Positions 36,602 through 45,105 of a stretch of DNA of 64,000 bases are shown one piece after another. The translations under genes were made by a program, and so were the position numbers. How positions within the stretch are numbered: position 1 is the first letter of the stretch; each line of letters begins with the position of its first letter. Location of the stretch: assembly GCF_000359745.1 (NCBI RefSeq), contig NZ_AQHN01000011.1, positions 186,001 to 250,000 on the forward strand, in the 5' to 3' direction. This stretch comes from Rhizobium freirei PRF 81 (GTDB taxonomy: Bacteria; Pseudomonadota; Alphaproteobacteria; Rhizobiales; Rhizobiaceae). The notes below the pieces were generated by a model, which saw nothing but the letters and a program-made list of their open reading frames with translations, searched no databases and was not told where the DNA came from.

Positions 36602-37792
36602 ATGACGAATCTACTTTCGAATCGCGACGCCCGCCGCGTGTTCCTTGCCAAGCAGGGGCTCGCCAATCCGCCGAATCGCGCCTTGACCAAGGCGGGGTTG
36701 CTGCAGCTTATCCACGACATCGGCTTCGTGCAGGTGGACAGCATCGCCACCGTCGAGCGCGCCCATCACCAGATCCTGTTTTCGCGCAATCAGACCTATC
36801 GGCGCGAACATCTGACGGAGCTTCTGGAAAAGGACGGCGCACTCTTCGAGAACTGGACGCATGATGCTTCCATCCTGCCGAGCGCCTTCTTCGTCTATTG
36901 GAAGCATCGCTTTCGCCGCGAGGACGAGGCCATTATCGCACGCTGGCGCAAATGGCGCGGGGAGGGGTTCGAAGCAGCTTTCGAGGAAACCTACGAGCGC
37001 GTACTGAAGGATGGTGCGATCACCGCCCGCGAGATCAAGGCGGAGGATCACGTCTCCGGCGGCTGGTGGAACTGGCACCCGAACAAGACGGCGCTCGAAT
37101 ATTTCTGGCGCACCGGCAAATTCGCGATTGCCGGCCGCACCAATTTCCAGAAGGTCTACGACCTTGTCGAACGCGTGCTGCCGAGGCATTTCCATGAGCC
37201 GGAAGTGGAACACGACGAATTCGTCGATTGGGCTTGCCGCAGCGCACTGCAGCGGCTTGGCTTCGCCACCTCGGGTGAAATCGCTGCCTTCTGGGATCTT
37301 GTGACGCCGCAGGAGGCCAAGAGCTGGGTCGAGACGCATCGCGACGAACTGACCGATGTGCTGATCGAGCCCGCCGGTGGCGGCAGGCCGCGCCCTTCCT
37401 TCGCCTTCCTCGACTTCCATGAAACGCTCGACACTCATGTCGAAGCGCCGGCGCGCATCCGCGTTCTCAGCCCTTTCGACCCGACATTGCGGGATCGCAA
37501 CCGCACAGAACGCCTCTTCGGCTTCTTCTATCGCATCGAGATTTTCGTGCCGGAACCGAAGCGCGAATACGGCTATTATGTCTTCCCGCTGCTGGAGGGA
37601 GACCGTCTGATCGGACGGATCGACATGAAGGCCGATCGCAAGTCGGGCACTCTGGACGTCAAACGCCTATGGCTGGAGCCCGGCGTCAAGGCTTCGGCCG
37701 GCCGGCTGGAGAAGCTGGAGGCCGAACTGGAGCGCGTCGCCCGCTTCGCCGGCGTCGAGAAAGTCGTGTTTCTAGAAGGCTGGCGCGGCTGA
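36602..37792 (+). CDS. AlkZ/YcaQ-like winged-helix protein (possible DNA crosslink glycosylase)
   Basis: The 396-residue protein matches the winged-helix (HTH_42) family that includes E. coli YcaQ and Streptomyces AlkZ, which unhook interstrand DNA crosslinks. The N-terminal block IGFVQVDSIATVERAHHQILFSRN (near residues 38-61) holds the glutamine-containing loop of the family. Further blocks are ENWTHDASILP near 84, VSGGWWNWHPNKTALEYFWRTG near 147 and FDPTLRDRNRTERLFGF near 298. ATG 36602 is chosen by family alignment; ATG 36575 would add nine residues and neither has a clear ribosome site. Activity is inferred from family. Confidence 0.8.
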   Translation: MTNLLSNRDARRVFLAKQGLANPPNRALTKAGLLQLIHDIGFVQVDSIATVERAHHQILFSRNQTYRREHLTELLEKDGALFENWTHDASILPSAFFVYWKHRFRREDEAIIARWRKWRGEGFEAAFEETYERVLKDGAITAREIKAEDHVSGGWWNWHPNKTALEYFWRTGKFAIAGRTNFQKVYDLVERVLPRHFHEPEVEHDEFVDWACRSALQRLGFATSGEIAAFWDLVTPQEAKSWVETHRDELTDVLIEPAGGGRPRPSFAFLDFHETLDTHVEAPARIRVLSPFDPTLRDRNRTERLFGFFYRIEIFVPEPKREYGYYVFPLLEGDRLIGRIDMKADRKSGTLDVKRLWLEPGVKASAGRLEKLEAELERVARFAGVEKVVFLEGWRG

Positions 37793-37920
37793 TCACCTCC
37801 CCCTTGAGGGGGGAGGTCGCCGCGCAGCGGCGGGTGGGGGTGACAATAGTTTGCCTGGGGGGCCGGAATCACCCCACCTCGGAGCTTCGCTCCGACCCTC
37901 CCCCTCCAGGGGAGGGTGAA
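37793..37920. repeat. Palindromic intergenic element (RPE-like)
   Basis: This 128-bp GC-rich block begins CACCTCCCCCTTGAGGGGGG and ends with CCCTCCCCCTCCAGGGGAGG. Its arms are mutually complementary: GGTGGGGGTGA and TCACCCCACC, and CGGAGCTTCGCTCCG as an internal hairpin. It resembles Rhizobiales palindromic elements inserted between genes. It lies exactly between the AlkZ-like gene and the convergent ribB and may serve as a terminator for both. Confidence 0.75.
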
Positions 37921-37923
37921 AAA

Positions 37924-39027
37924 TCAGCAGATTTCCGTCTTGGCGATTTTGATGCCGAAGCCTTCCAGGCCGACATAGTGCCGCTCGCGACTGGTGAGCA
38001 GTTTGATCGAGCTGACGCCGAGATCCTTCAGGATTTGCGCACCGAGGCCGATTTCCAGCCATTCGCTCTCGCGGGTCTGGGCTTCGGCATGGGCTTCGCG
38101 GCCGGTCTGGCGCGATTTGCGGCCGTTGTCGAAATGGCCGACGCCGACGGAGCCTTCACGCAGGTACACGATGATGCCGCGGCCTTCCTCGGCGATCTTC
38201 TGCATGTAGAAATCGACCGGGCTGCTCTTGCCGAAAATGTCCTCGGCAACGTTTTCCGGATGCAGGCGCACGGGTATGTCGATGCCATCGCGGATATCGC
38301 CGAAGACGACGGCAAGGTGCTGCATCGGATCCCAGGGCAGGGAGTAGGTATGCGCGCGCGCCTTGCCGAACGGCGTCTCGACGTCGAAGCTCGCACCGAG
38401 TTCGATCAGCGTTTCCTTGCGCTGGCGATAGGCGATGAGGTCGGCGACGGAGACAAGCTTCAAGCCGTTCTGTTCGGCGAATTCCACCACTTGCTGGCCG
38501 CGTGTCACCGTGCCGTCGTCATTGACGAGCTCGCTGATGACGCCGATCGGCGGCAGGCCGGCAAGCTTGCAGAGGTCGACTGCGGCTTCCGTATGGCCCG
38601 AGCGCATGAGCACGCCGCCTTCGCGAGCGACAAGCGGGAAAATATGGCCGGGGCGGACGAAATCTGTAGGGCCAACATTCGGATTGGCGAGGTTGCGCAC
38701 GGTCAGCGTCCGGTCGTCGGCGGAAATGCCCGTGGTGGTGCCATGCTTGAAATCGACGGAGACGGTGAAGGCCGTCGTGTGCGCGGAATCATTTTCCGCC
38801 ACCATGGCGTTGAGGTTCAGCCGCTTGGCTTCCTCGCGCGGCATCGGCGTGCAGACGATGCCCGAGGTGTGCCGAACGATGAAGGCCATCTTTTCCGGCG
38901 TGCAATGAACGGCGGCGACGATCAGGTCGCCTTCGTTCTCGCGGTCATTGTCGTCCATGACGACGACGATTTCGCCAGCCTCGAAAGCCCGGATGGCATC
39001 AACAACACGCTTCTGGTCGTAAGGCAT
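37924..39027 (-). CDS. ribB: 3,4-dihydroxy-2-butanone 4-phosphate synthase with degenerate GTP cyclohydrolase II-like tail
   Basis: RibB makes the four-carbon precursor of riboflavin from ribulose 5-phosphate. The N-terminal domain (about residues 1-203) has DDNDRENEGDL near 25 and RSGHTEAAVDLCKLAG near 142, the acidic and substrate motifs. The C-terminal 160 residues are homologous to RibA but lack its zinc Cys set: where RibA has CLTGD...RCDCG, this protein has SLPWDP...AVVFG near 230. So the tail should not be an active GTP cyclohydrolase II. The product is 367 residues. It follows aroC by ten bases on the same strand. Confidence 0.92.
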   Translation of the reverse strand: MPYDQKRVVDAIRAFEAGEIVVVMDDNDRENEGDLIVAAVHCTPEKMAFIVRHTSGIVCTPMPREEAKRLNLNAMVAENDSAHTTAFTVSVDFKHGTTTGISADDRTLTVRNLANPNVGPTDFVRPGHIFPLVAREGGVLMRSGHTEAAVDLCKLAGLPPIGVISELVNDDGTVTRGQQVVEFAEQNGLKLVSVADLIAYRQRKETLIELGASFDVETPFGKARAHTYSLPWDPMQHLAVVFGDIRDGIDIPVRLHPENVAEDIFGKSSPVDFYMQKIAEEGRGIIVYLREGSVGVGHFDNGRKSRQTGREAHAEAQTRESEWLEIGLGAQILKDLGVSSIKLLTSRERHYVGLEGFGIKIAKTEIC

Positions 39028-39037
39028 CTCGAAATTC

Positions 39038-40135
39038 CTATCTCTGCCGGCCCGTCTGGCCGCGATCCCTCAGATAATGGTCGGCAACGGCGCAAGCAAC
39101 CATCGCTTCGCCGATCGGCACGGCACGAATGCCGACGCACGGGTCGTGGCGGCCCTTGGTGCGCACATCGACATTGTGGCCATCGGCATCGATCGACTGG
39201 CGTTCGGTCAGGATCGAGGAGGTCGGCTTGATGGCGAAGCGGGCGATCACCGGCTCGCCGGTGGAAATGCCGCCGAGGATGCCGCCGGCATGATTGGACA
39301 GGAAGATGCGCTTGCCGTCATTGCCCATGCGCATCTCGTCGGCATTCTCTTCGCCTGTCAGCTCGGCAGAGGCAAAGCCTTCGCCGATTTCGACGCCCTT
39401 GACGGCGTTGATCGACATCAGCAGGGAGGCGATATCCTGGTCGAGCTTGCCGTAGATCGGTGCGCCGAGACCGGCCGGCACGCCTTCGGCCACGATTTCG
39501 ACGACGGCGCCGATCGAGGAACCGGCCTTGCGGACGCCGTCGAGATATTCTTCCCACACCGGCACGATTTCCGGATCGGGGGCGAAGAAGGGGTTCTGGT
39601 CCACCTGCGCCCAATCCCAGTTGGCGCGGTTGATCTTGTGCTTGCCGATCTGTACCAGCGCGCCGCGGATCGTGACACCGGGCACGACGAGCCGGGCGAT
39701 GCCGCCGGCTGCGACGCGCGCCGCCGTTTCGCGTGCCGATGAGCGGCCGCCGCCGCGATAGTCGCGGATGCCGTATTTGACGTCATAGGTATAATCGGCA
39801 TGGCCGGGGCGATAACGCTTTGCGATCTCGCCATAATCCTTCGAGCGCTGGTCGGTGTTCTCGATCAGCATCGAGATCGGCGTGCCCGTCGAGATCATCG
39901 TCTCGCCGTCCTCGTCCATCATCACGCCGGACAGTACCTTGACGAGATCGTCCTCGCGCCGCTGCGTGACGAAGCGTGATTGCCCCGGCTTGCGCTTGTC
40001 GAGCCAGACCTGAAGGTCCTCGAGCTTGAAACGAAGGCCCGGAGGGCAGCCGTCGACGACGCAGCCGAGTGCCGGGCCGTGGCTTTCGCCCCAGGTGGTG
40101 ACGCGGAAGAGGTGACCGAAAGTATTGTGCGACAT
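39038..40135 (-). CDS. aroC: Chorismate synthase
   Basis: AroC converts EPSP to chorismate, the last shared step to aromatic amino acids, folate and quinones, using reduced FMN. The 365-residue protein has [18 protein letters not shown] near residue 16, FMN-binding [14 protein letters not shown] near 104, [18 protein letters not shown] near 124 and [15 protein letters not shown] near 336. ATG 40135 begins the standard [16 protein letters not shown]. The downstream neighbour ribB is ten bases away. FMN need and riboflavin synthesis make the pairing natural, though this is inference. Confidence 0.95.
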   Translation of the reverse strand: MSHNTFGHLFRVTTWGESHGPALGCVVDGCPPGLRFKLEDLQVWLDKRKPGQSRFVTQRREDDLVKVLSGVMMDEDGETMISTGTPISMLIENTDQRSKDYGEIAKRYRPGHADYTYDVKYGIRDYRGGGRSSARETAARVAAGGIARLVVPGVTIRGALVQIGKHKINRANWDWAQVDQNPFFAPDPEIVPVWEEYLDGVRKAGSSIGAVVEIVAEGVPAGLGAPIYGKLDQDIASLLMSINAVKGVEIGEGFASAELTGEENADEMRMGNDGKRIFLSNHAGGILGGISTGEPVIARFAIKPTSSILTERQSIDADGHNVDVRTKGRHDPCVGIRAVPIGEAMVACAVADHYLRDRGQTGRQR

Positions 40136-40205
40136 GAAAAACGACCGGATTGGTGCGGCCCGACGAACAGACCGCGTCTTGTCTCTTGCGATTGCGGCCC
40201 ACTCA

Positions 40206-40257
40206 TAGAGCATGATGCCGAAAAGTGTAAGCGGTTTTCGGGCGACATCATGCTCTA
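40206..40257. repeat. Single-hairpin intergenic repeat, copy E
   Basis: Perfect 12-bp outer arms TAGAGCATGATG / CATCATGCTCTA surround inner arms CCGAAAA / TTTTCGG and a loop GTGTAAGCGG. The loop and inner arms are the reverse complement of the second hairpin in copies A-D (GGAAAACCGCTGCGCAC...), so this is a related element in opposite orientation. It lies upstream of aroC. Confidence 0.75.
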
Positions 40258-40273
40258 CTTATTTGATTCCAGT

Positions 40274-40312
40274 GCCGGATGATCGAGGCCCGTTTGGCCT
40301 CGATCATCCGGC
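40274..40312. repeat. Perfect 17-bp inverted repeat
   Basis: GCCGGATGATCGAGGCC and its exact reverse complement GGCCTCGATCATCCGGC are separated by the loop CGTTT. There is no T run on either side, so it is not an ordinary terminator. It lies directly next to the copy E repeat in the divergent region upstream of aroC and the DUF1344 gene. Confidence 0.8.
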
Positions 40313-40552
40313 GGGGCCAAAAAGCCGGCAAGACAAAATCTTTCTTTCCATTGCCGCGGAACCGGCGTTTGGCTCCCATCTTGCAGCGGCCATCGGCATG
40401 GTAAACAAAGATTAATCCGAATTGTGGATTGTGACGAGACATTCATCAATTGGGCGGGCGAAGCCACTATTGGGGGCAACTTCCGCCATATTCGACGTGT
40501 TTTCTACGGCTCATAAGAAATCAAGAGCAAATTGACCTGAAGGGTAACGACC

Positions 40553-40813
40553 ATGCGCTTTTTCGTAGCGACGCTTTTGGCAACGGCAAGCCTGCTTGCT
40601 CCCGTCGCTGGTTTTGCCGAGAGCGCGGATGTCGAGGCAACGATCAAGAAGGTCGATACGAAGAATTTCAGCATCACGCTGGATGACGGCAAGAACTATC
40701 AGGTCCCCGAGGATTTCGATTTCAACGGCCTGCAGGCCGGCGTCAAGGTCGTGGTCTTCTACACGGAAGTCGACGGCAAGCGCGTCGTCAACGATCTCGA
40801 TATCGTCCAGTAA
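40553..40813 (+). CDS. Secreted DUF1344 family protein
   Basis: The 86-residue protein has a signal peptide (about residues 1-22, GFAES) and a small all-beta domain (VEATIKKVDTKNFSITLDDGKNYQVPEDFD). This matches DUF1344, small periplasmic proteins of unknown function common in Rhizobiales. AAGGG upstream supports ATG 40553. It is monocistronic, convergent with the histidine phosphatase gene. Confidence 0.85.
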   Translation: MRFFVATLLATASLLAPVAGFAESADVEATIKKVDTKNFSITLDDGKNYQVPEDFDFNGLQAGVKVVVFYTEVDGKRVVNDLDIVQ

Positions 40814-40914
40814 AATACTGCTGCCGCCGGGCCGTGGCGGCTCTTGGGTGCAGTGCCGATGAGTGATTTCATCCAGTTCCCGTCGGAAAAGCGCCGGCTC
40901 CTGCCGGAAATATC

Positions 40915-41511
40915 CTAGATCCAGCCGATAATCTTCATTTGTGGATCGACCTTCAGGATCTGGTCCTGATGGATCGGGATTTCGGCCGCCTCTTCCTTTG
41001 CAACATCGCCGATCAGACGGAACAGCGTGCGGATGACACCGCCATGCGTGACGCAGACGGTTGGCCGGTCGACGGAGGCGAGCCACGAGCCCACGCGCCA
41101 CGAAAGGATTTCGTAGCTTTCGGCATCATCGCCGGGTGGGATGAAATCCCATTTATTCGCCTTGCGCTCTGCAAGCCGGTCAGGCTGCGTCGCCTTCAGT
41201 TCCTTGAGGGTAAAGCCTTCCCAGGCGCCGAACGACAGCTCGATCAGCCTGTCGTCGGTGAGATAGTCTTTGGGCGGCAGGCCGATGGCCTGCCGGGCGA
41301 TTTCCATGGTCTCGCGCGTGCGCCGCATCGGGCTGGCGATGAAATCGAAGGGTTGGTTTTCGAATGCTAGGATTTCGGCGAGATCTATGCCGTTCTGCCG
41401 CGCCTGTTCGCGGCCGATGGCGTTGAGATCGATATCCTTCTGCCCCTGCAGGCGGCGCTCGGCATTCCAGTCGGTCTGACCGTGACGTATCACATAGAGG
41501 ATGGGCGACAC
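40915..41511 (-). CDS. Histidine phosphatase family protein
   Basis: The 198-residue protein has the phosphoglycerate-mutase-like fold with the catalytic RHG motif in VIRHGQTDWNAERRLQG near residue 7, an acidic block LSFGAWEGF near 91 and the second histidine in THGGVIRTLF near 155. Such proteins hydrolyse phosphomonoesters; the substrate here (sugar phosphate, cobalamin intermediate or other) is not identifiable. It starts with GTG 41511, with AGGA eight bases upstream, and follows fabI on the same strand after 18 bases. Confidence 0.87.
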   Translation of the reverse strand: MSPILYVIRHGQTDWNAERRLQGQKDIDLNAIGREQARQNGIDLAEILAFENQPFDFIASPMRRTRETMEIARQAIGLPPKDYLTDDRLIELSFGAWEGFTLKELKATQPDRLAERKANKWDFIPPGDDAESYEILSWRVGSWLASVDRPTVCVTHGGVIRTLFRLIGDVAKEEAAEIPIHQDQILKVDPQMKIIGWI

Positions 41512-41529
41512 GGTCAGTCTTCCTGTTGA

Positions 41530-42348
41530 TCAGTCCTTCGCGACGGAAATATCGGGCGCGTCCACGGCCTTCATGCCGACCGTATGGTAGCCGGAATCGA
41601 CATGATGGACTTCGCCGGTAACGGCTGTCGAAAGATCGGACAGCAGATACAGAGCGGAGTTGCCGACTTCGTCGATCGTGACGGTGCGCTTCAGTGGCGC
41701 ATTATACTCGTTCCACTTCAGGATGTAGCGGAAATCGCCGATGCCGGAGGCTGCGAGCGTCTTGATCGGGCCTGCGGAAATCGCGTTGACGCGGATGCCG
41801 CGGCCGCCGAGATCCACGGCAAGATAGCGCACGCTTGCTTCCAGGGCAGCCTTGGCGACACCCATGACGTTGTAGTGTGGCATGACCTTTTCCGCACCGT
41901 AGTAGGTGAGGGTGATCATCGAGCCGCCGTCATTCATGATTCGCTCGGCGCGCTGTGCAACCGCCGTGAAGGAATAGACGGAGATGTCCATCGTCTTCGT
42001 GAAGTTGTCGCGGCTGGTATCGAGGTAACGGCCGGTCAGCTCGTCCTTGTCGGAGAAGGCGATCGCGTGCACGATGAAATCGATCTTGCCCCACTTTGCT
42101 TCCAGCGCGTCGATAACAGCATCGATCGTTGCCGGCTCGGTCACGTCGCAATGGCCTGCCATGAAAGCGCCGAGTTCCTGAGCGAGCGGCTCGACGCGCT
42201 TCTTCAGAGCGTCGCCCTGCCACGTCAGTGCGATTTCGGCTCCGGCATCCGAGCAGGCCTTGGCAATACCCCACGCTATCGAACGGTTGTTTGCTACGCC
42301 GAGGATGACGCCGCGCTTGCCTGCCATGAGGCCAGTGGATTGAGCCAT
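41530..42348 (-). CDS. fabI: Enoyl-[acyl-carrier-protein] reductase (NADH)
   Basis: FabI reduces enoyl-ACP in the last step of each fatty acid elongation cycle. The 272-residue short-chain dehydrogenase shows GVANNRSIAWGIAKACSDAGAEIALTWQ near residue 17 (NADH site) and the catalytic Tyr-x6-Lys in YNVMGVAKAALEASVRYLA near 158. A preceding TYYGAEK near 148 and SAGPIKTLAASGI near 190 are typical FabI features. ATG 42348 fits the family start. It lies upstream of the histidine phosphatase and downstream of the DnaJ-like gene, all on the minus strand. Confidence 0.94.
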   Translation of the reverse strand: MAQSTGLMAGKRGVILGVANNRSIAWGIAKACSDAGAEIALTWQGDALKKRVEPLAQELGAFMAGHCDVTEPATIDAVIDALEAKWGKIDFIVHAIAFSDKDELTGRYLDTSRDNFTKTMDISVYSFTAVAQRAERIMNDGGSMITLTYYGAEKVMPHYNVMGVAKAALEASVRYLAVDLGGRGIRVNAISAGPIKTLAASGIGDFRYILKWNEYNAPLKRTVTIDEVGNSALYLLSDLSTAVTGEVHHVDSGYHTVGMKAVDAPDISVAKD

Positions 42349-42470
42349 ATTCTGCTCCCTTGAACTTTCGAATGACCCTGCCTATGGCATAGGCCGTTCC
42401 CCTGTTCAAGCATCGTAAAGATCATCAACTGTTAGGGATCGTAACAAAGGGTGCTGTTGTCACCAAAATT

Positions 42471-43634
42471 TCACAGGAAAAGCCCTTCGCGCATGCTGCG
42501 CATCAGGTCCGTAATCTTGTCGTCCGGTTTTTCCCAAAGCATCAGCCGCAATTCGACGACAAGATCGCCCTTGCCGCCCTTGCCGTCAGGCAATCCCTCG
42601 CCGGGAATGCGAACGATCTGATCCGAGCCGGACCATGCGGGCACCGTGAGCTTGACCGGACCGTTCAGTCCTTCGACCGTGGTTTCGCAGCCGAGCACGG
42701 CATTCTCTATTGTCACGGGCAGCGTCGCGCGAATGTCGTGGCCGTCGAGCGTGAAGCGGGTATCGGTGGAGAGATGGATGGTGACGGCGACATCGCCGCG
42801 CAGCATTCCTGGAAGCTTCAATCCCTGGCCCTTCAGATGAAGCACCTGGCCGTTGCTGATATCCGTCGTCGCCTGGAAGCGTGCCTCGCGGCCTTCCGAC
42901 AGGGGAACCGTAATCCAGCGGGCCTTCAGCATGTCGTCGAGCGTCACGGTTGCTTCGGCCGCCACTTCCGGCGTCTTTTCCGGTGGTTTCTCCGGAGCGT
43001 TGCTTCCGGTGATGCGCCGCACGAACGAGCTTAGAATGCCGAAGGCTGAGCGCGAGCTTACCGAGCCGGTTCCCGTCGCCAGCAGCTCTTCTTCCCCATG
43101 TGCTTCTTCCGTCGTGGTCGGCTCGGATTCCTGCTGCTTGGCGGCTTGCGGTGCCACCGTCTCGACCGTGGCCTGCTCCTGTTGCGTGCTACGGCTCGCC
43201 TTCGCGCCAAAAATGCGCTCGACCATGTCCTCGGGCGACTCGTTTGCGGCCGACTGCTGGTTGGACGCGGCAGCAGCCGCCGCCTTGCGCGCGTTTGCCC
43301 GGGCAAGTTCCTCCATGACTTTTTCTGCATTGGCGCGTGCGGCCTTGGCGCGCTCGGCCATTTCACGCGCAGCCTGGCGCTGCTGCATGATGGTCTGTTC
43401 CGTGCTCTGGCCCTTTGCTTCGGCCATGCGGGCAATCTGGTCGTAGCGGCTGCGCTTCTGCGGGTCTTTCAGCGTCTCGTATGCCCGGCCGATCTCGGCG
43501 AACCGCTCCGTGGCCGTTGGATCGCCCATATTGTGATCGGGGTGGGCCGTTTTGGCGAGGTTGCGCCAGGCGGCCTTGATCTCGTCCGCCCCGGCGTCCC
43601 TCTTCACGCCCAGCACCTTGTAAGGATCACGCAT
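42471..43634 (-). CDS. DnaJ-like protein with J domain and C-terminal substrate domain, no zinc finger
   Basis: The 387-residue protein has an N-terminal J domain (about residues 1-68) with the HPD tripeptide in TAHPDHN near 30, a long Ala/Glu/Gln-rich helical insert (about 75-200), and a CbpA/DnaJ C-terminal domain (about 235-380, GQVLHLKGQGLKLPGMLRGDVAVTI and LPGDGK-like IPGEGLPDGKGGKGDL). The Cys-rich zinc finger of DnaJ is absent, so it resembles CbpA with a coiled-coil linker. It should stimulate an Hsp70. The true start is ATG 43634; the frame further upstream is not conserved. fabI lies 122 bases downstream. Confidence 0.85.
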   Translation of the reverse strand: MRDPYKVLGVKRDAGADEIKAAWRNLAKTAHPDHNMGDPTATERFAEIGRAYETLKDPQKRSRYDQIARMAEAKGQSTEQTIMQQRQAAREMAERAKAARANAEKVMEELARANARKAAAAAASNQQSAANESPEDMVERIFGAKASRSTQQEQATVETVAPQAAKQQESEPTTTEEAHGEEELLATGTGSVSSRSAFGILSSFVRRITGSNAPEKPPEKTPEVAAEATVTLDDMLKARWITVPLSEGREARFQATTDISNGQVLHLKGQGLKLPGMLRGDVAVTIHLSTDTRFTLDGHDIRATLPVTIENAVLGCETTVEGLNGPVKLTVPAWSGSDQIVRIPGEGLPDGKGGKGDLVVELRLMLWEKPDDKITDLMRSMREGLFL

Positions 43635-43937
43635 CTTCCCCGCCACTGTTTCATGGGCGTGCCCGGCACCGTAGGAGCATCCCAACAAATAAATCCAAGG
43701 TTCGCGCTTCGCTCTCCTACGCCTCCTGGGAGGCAAGGTTCCTGCGCGTATAAAATGATCCTGCGGGAAAAGTTGCTAATCAGGCGTTACGCCTGGTGGG
43801 AGCGGACAATGGCCATTTTACGAAATGGTTAGCCGATTGCTAACGACGTGCGCGCGAAACTGGAGTACGATACCACACGCACTATTGGGGCCGTCGAGCT
43901 GGATCGGCTTGCCTCAGGGAGCTGGAGAAGCGCTATA
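43635..43937. other. Intergenic region upstream of DnaJ-like gene (303 bp)
   Basis: No gene was called. It contains three closely spaced short inverted repeats: CAGGCG-TTA-CGCCTG (43781-43795), CCATTT-TACG-AAATGG (43813-43828) and GTTAGC-CGATT-GCTAAC (43828-43844). They lie about 150-210 bases before the DnaJ-like start, where promoter or operator elements are expected. Confidence 0.5.
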
Positions 43938-44396
43938 TCAGCCGGCTTGTTGAAAGCTCAGCAATTGCCATTCGCCCTGGCCGACGAGGCAGGTCCTGCC
44001 GGAAAAGTTGGCGATGCCGTCGTAGGAGTGGCGGGTCGTGCGGAACTGGCGGCAGACCACGCCCGAGGTGTTGTTTTCGACGATCATGTCAATGACGCCG
44101 GCGCTGCCCGTGGAAGCATTGGCCCAGGGAACCGACTGGCCGTTAAGCTTGTGAAGATCCGCCGAAGTTACGGCGTTGCGCACTGTGGTTTCGTCGGAGA
44201 TACTATCGGTGGTTACAGGGGCGGTCGGCACTGTGCCGGTCGAGACGCTGCGGTCCACTTTCGCCGAGCTGAGATAGTCCATCCCGCCGCCAACGCAGCC
44301 GCCAAGGGTGAAAAGGGAGACAAGGGCGATAGCCATCGTTACGTCTTTTGCAAGCTTGCGCTTTGTATGAACGGTCGACTTTGCTATGACTTCCAC
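43938..44396 (-). CDS. RT0821/Lpp0805 family surface lipoprotein
   Basis: The 152-residue protein carries a basic n-region (KSTVHTKRKLAKD), a hydrophobic core and a lipobox ending LGGC (Cys near residue 34), so it should be lipid-anchored. The mature domain (about 60-150, SVPWANASTGSAGVIDMIVENNTSGVVCRQFRTTR...GQGEWQLLSF) fits the RT0821/Lpp0805 surface-antigen family. GTG 44396 keeps the basic n-region of the signal; ATG 44336 would leave almost none. Neither has a strong ribosome site. It is divergent from pdxH. Function is unknown. Confidence 0.78.
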   Translation of the reverse strand: MEVIAKSTVHTKRKLAKDVTMAIALVSLFTLGGCVGGGMDYLSSAKVDRSVSTGTVPTAPVTTDSISDETTVRNAVTSADLHKLNGQSVPWANASTGSAGVIDMIVENNTSGVVCRQFRTTRHSYDGIANFSGRTCLVGQGEWQLLSFQQAG

Positions 44397-44460
44397 CCGA
44401 ATATTTCGGCCAGCCTGAGAGGCCGACTGTTTTTAGGAATTGCGGAGTATTTGAACTAAT

Positions 44461-45081
44461 ATGTCGGAAAACGAGTTAACAAGCGGTGACTTCACCGAGC
44501 AGAACGAACCCTTCACTCTTTTTGCAGCCTGGTTGCGGGAGGCGGAGACCACTGAACCCAATGATCCGAATGCGGTTGCTCTGGCAACGGTTGATACGGA
44601 TGGGTTGCCAAATGTCCGCATGGTCCTTCTGAAGGGTTTCGATAGCGATGGATTCGTATTCTATACGAATTTCGAAAGCCAGAAAGGCCAAGAAATTCTT
44701 TCCCAAAAGAAAGCGGCCATGTGTTTCCACTGGAAATCGCTGCGCCGTCAGGTGCGCCTGCGCGGCGTGGTTGAGGTGGTCAGCGACAAGGAGGCAGACG
44801 AGTATTATAAGACGAGAGCTCGCGGCAGCCGCATAGGCGCCTGGGCTTCGAAGCAGTCTCGCCCTCTCGAGGGCCGGTTCGCTTTGGAAAAGGCGGTTGC
44901 CGAATATACCGCCCGCTATGCCATTGGCGACATTCCGCGGCCGCCCTACTGGTCCGGCTTCCGCATTCGTCCGCTGTCGATCGAATTCTGGCACGACCGC
45001 CAGTTTCGTCTGCATGACCGCATCGAATTTCGCCGCGATGTGCCGGAAGGCGCCTGGCAAAAGGTACGCATGTACCCGTAA
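44461..45081 (+). CDS. pdxH: Pyridoxamine 5'-phosphate oxidase
   Basis: PdxH oxidises pyridoxine or pyridoxamine 5'-phosphate to pyridoxal 5'-phosphate using FMN. The 206-residue protein shows [27 protein letters not shown] near residues 52-78, [18 protein letters not shown] near 88, [14 protein letters not shown] near 120 and the C-terminal [17 protein letters not shown] near 178 with family-typical substrate residues. It is co-oriented with nothing nearby: the lipoprotein gene is divergent and the deacetylase convergent. Confidence 0.94.
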   Translation: MSENELTSGDFTEQNEPFTLFAAWLREAETTEPNDPNAVALATVDTDGLPNVRMVLLKGFDSDGFVFYTNFESQKGQEILSQKKAAMCFHWKSLRRQVRLRGVVEVVSDKEADEYYKTRARGSRIGAWASKQSRPLEGRFALEKAVAEYTARYAIGDIPRPPYWSGFRIRPLSIEFWHDRQFRLHDRIEFRRDVPEGAWQKVRMYP

Positions 45082-45105
45082 GATCCGCGCCGCCGTCCGG
45101 CGGAG

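Larger units (their letters stand above)
40136..40552. other. Intergenic region between aroC and DUF1344 gene (417 bp)
   Basis: It contains two inverted repeats described separately: the single-hairpin repeat at 40206-40257 and a perfect 17-bp hairpin at 40274-40312. The remainder (about 40320-40530) probably holds the promoter of the DUF1344 gene. No FMN riboswitch motif was seen in the aroC-ribB leader. Confidence 0.5.

Noticed and set aside
37669..39231. 520-codon plus-strand frame opposite ribB
   Set aside because: It starts inside another gene, crosses the RPE-like repeat and is antisense to ribB.
40136..40552. FMN riboswitch upstream of aroC-ribB
   Set aside because: Looked for because ribB is in the unit, but no RFN-element consensus blocks were visible.
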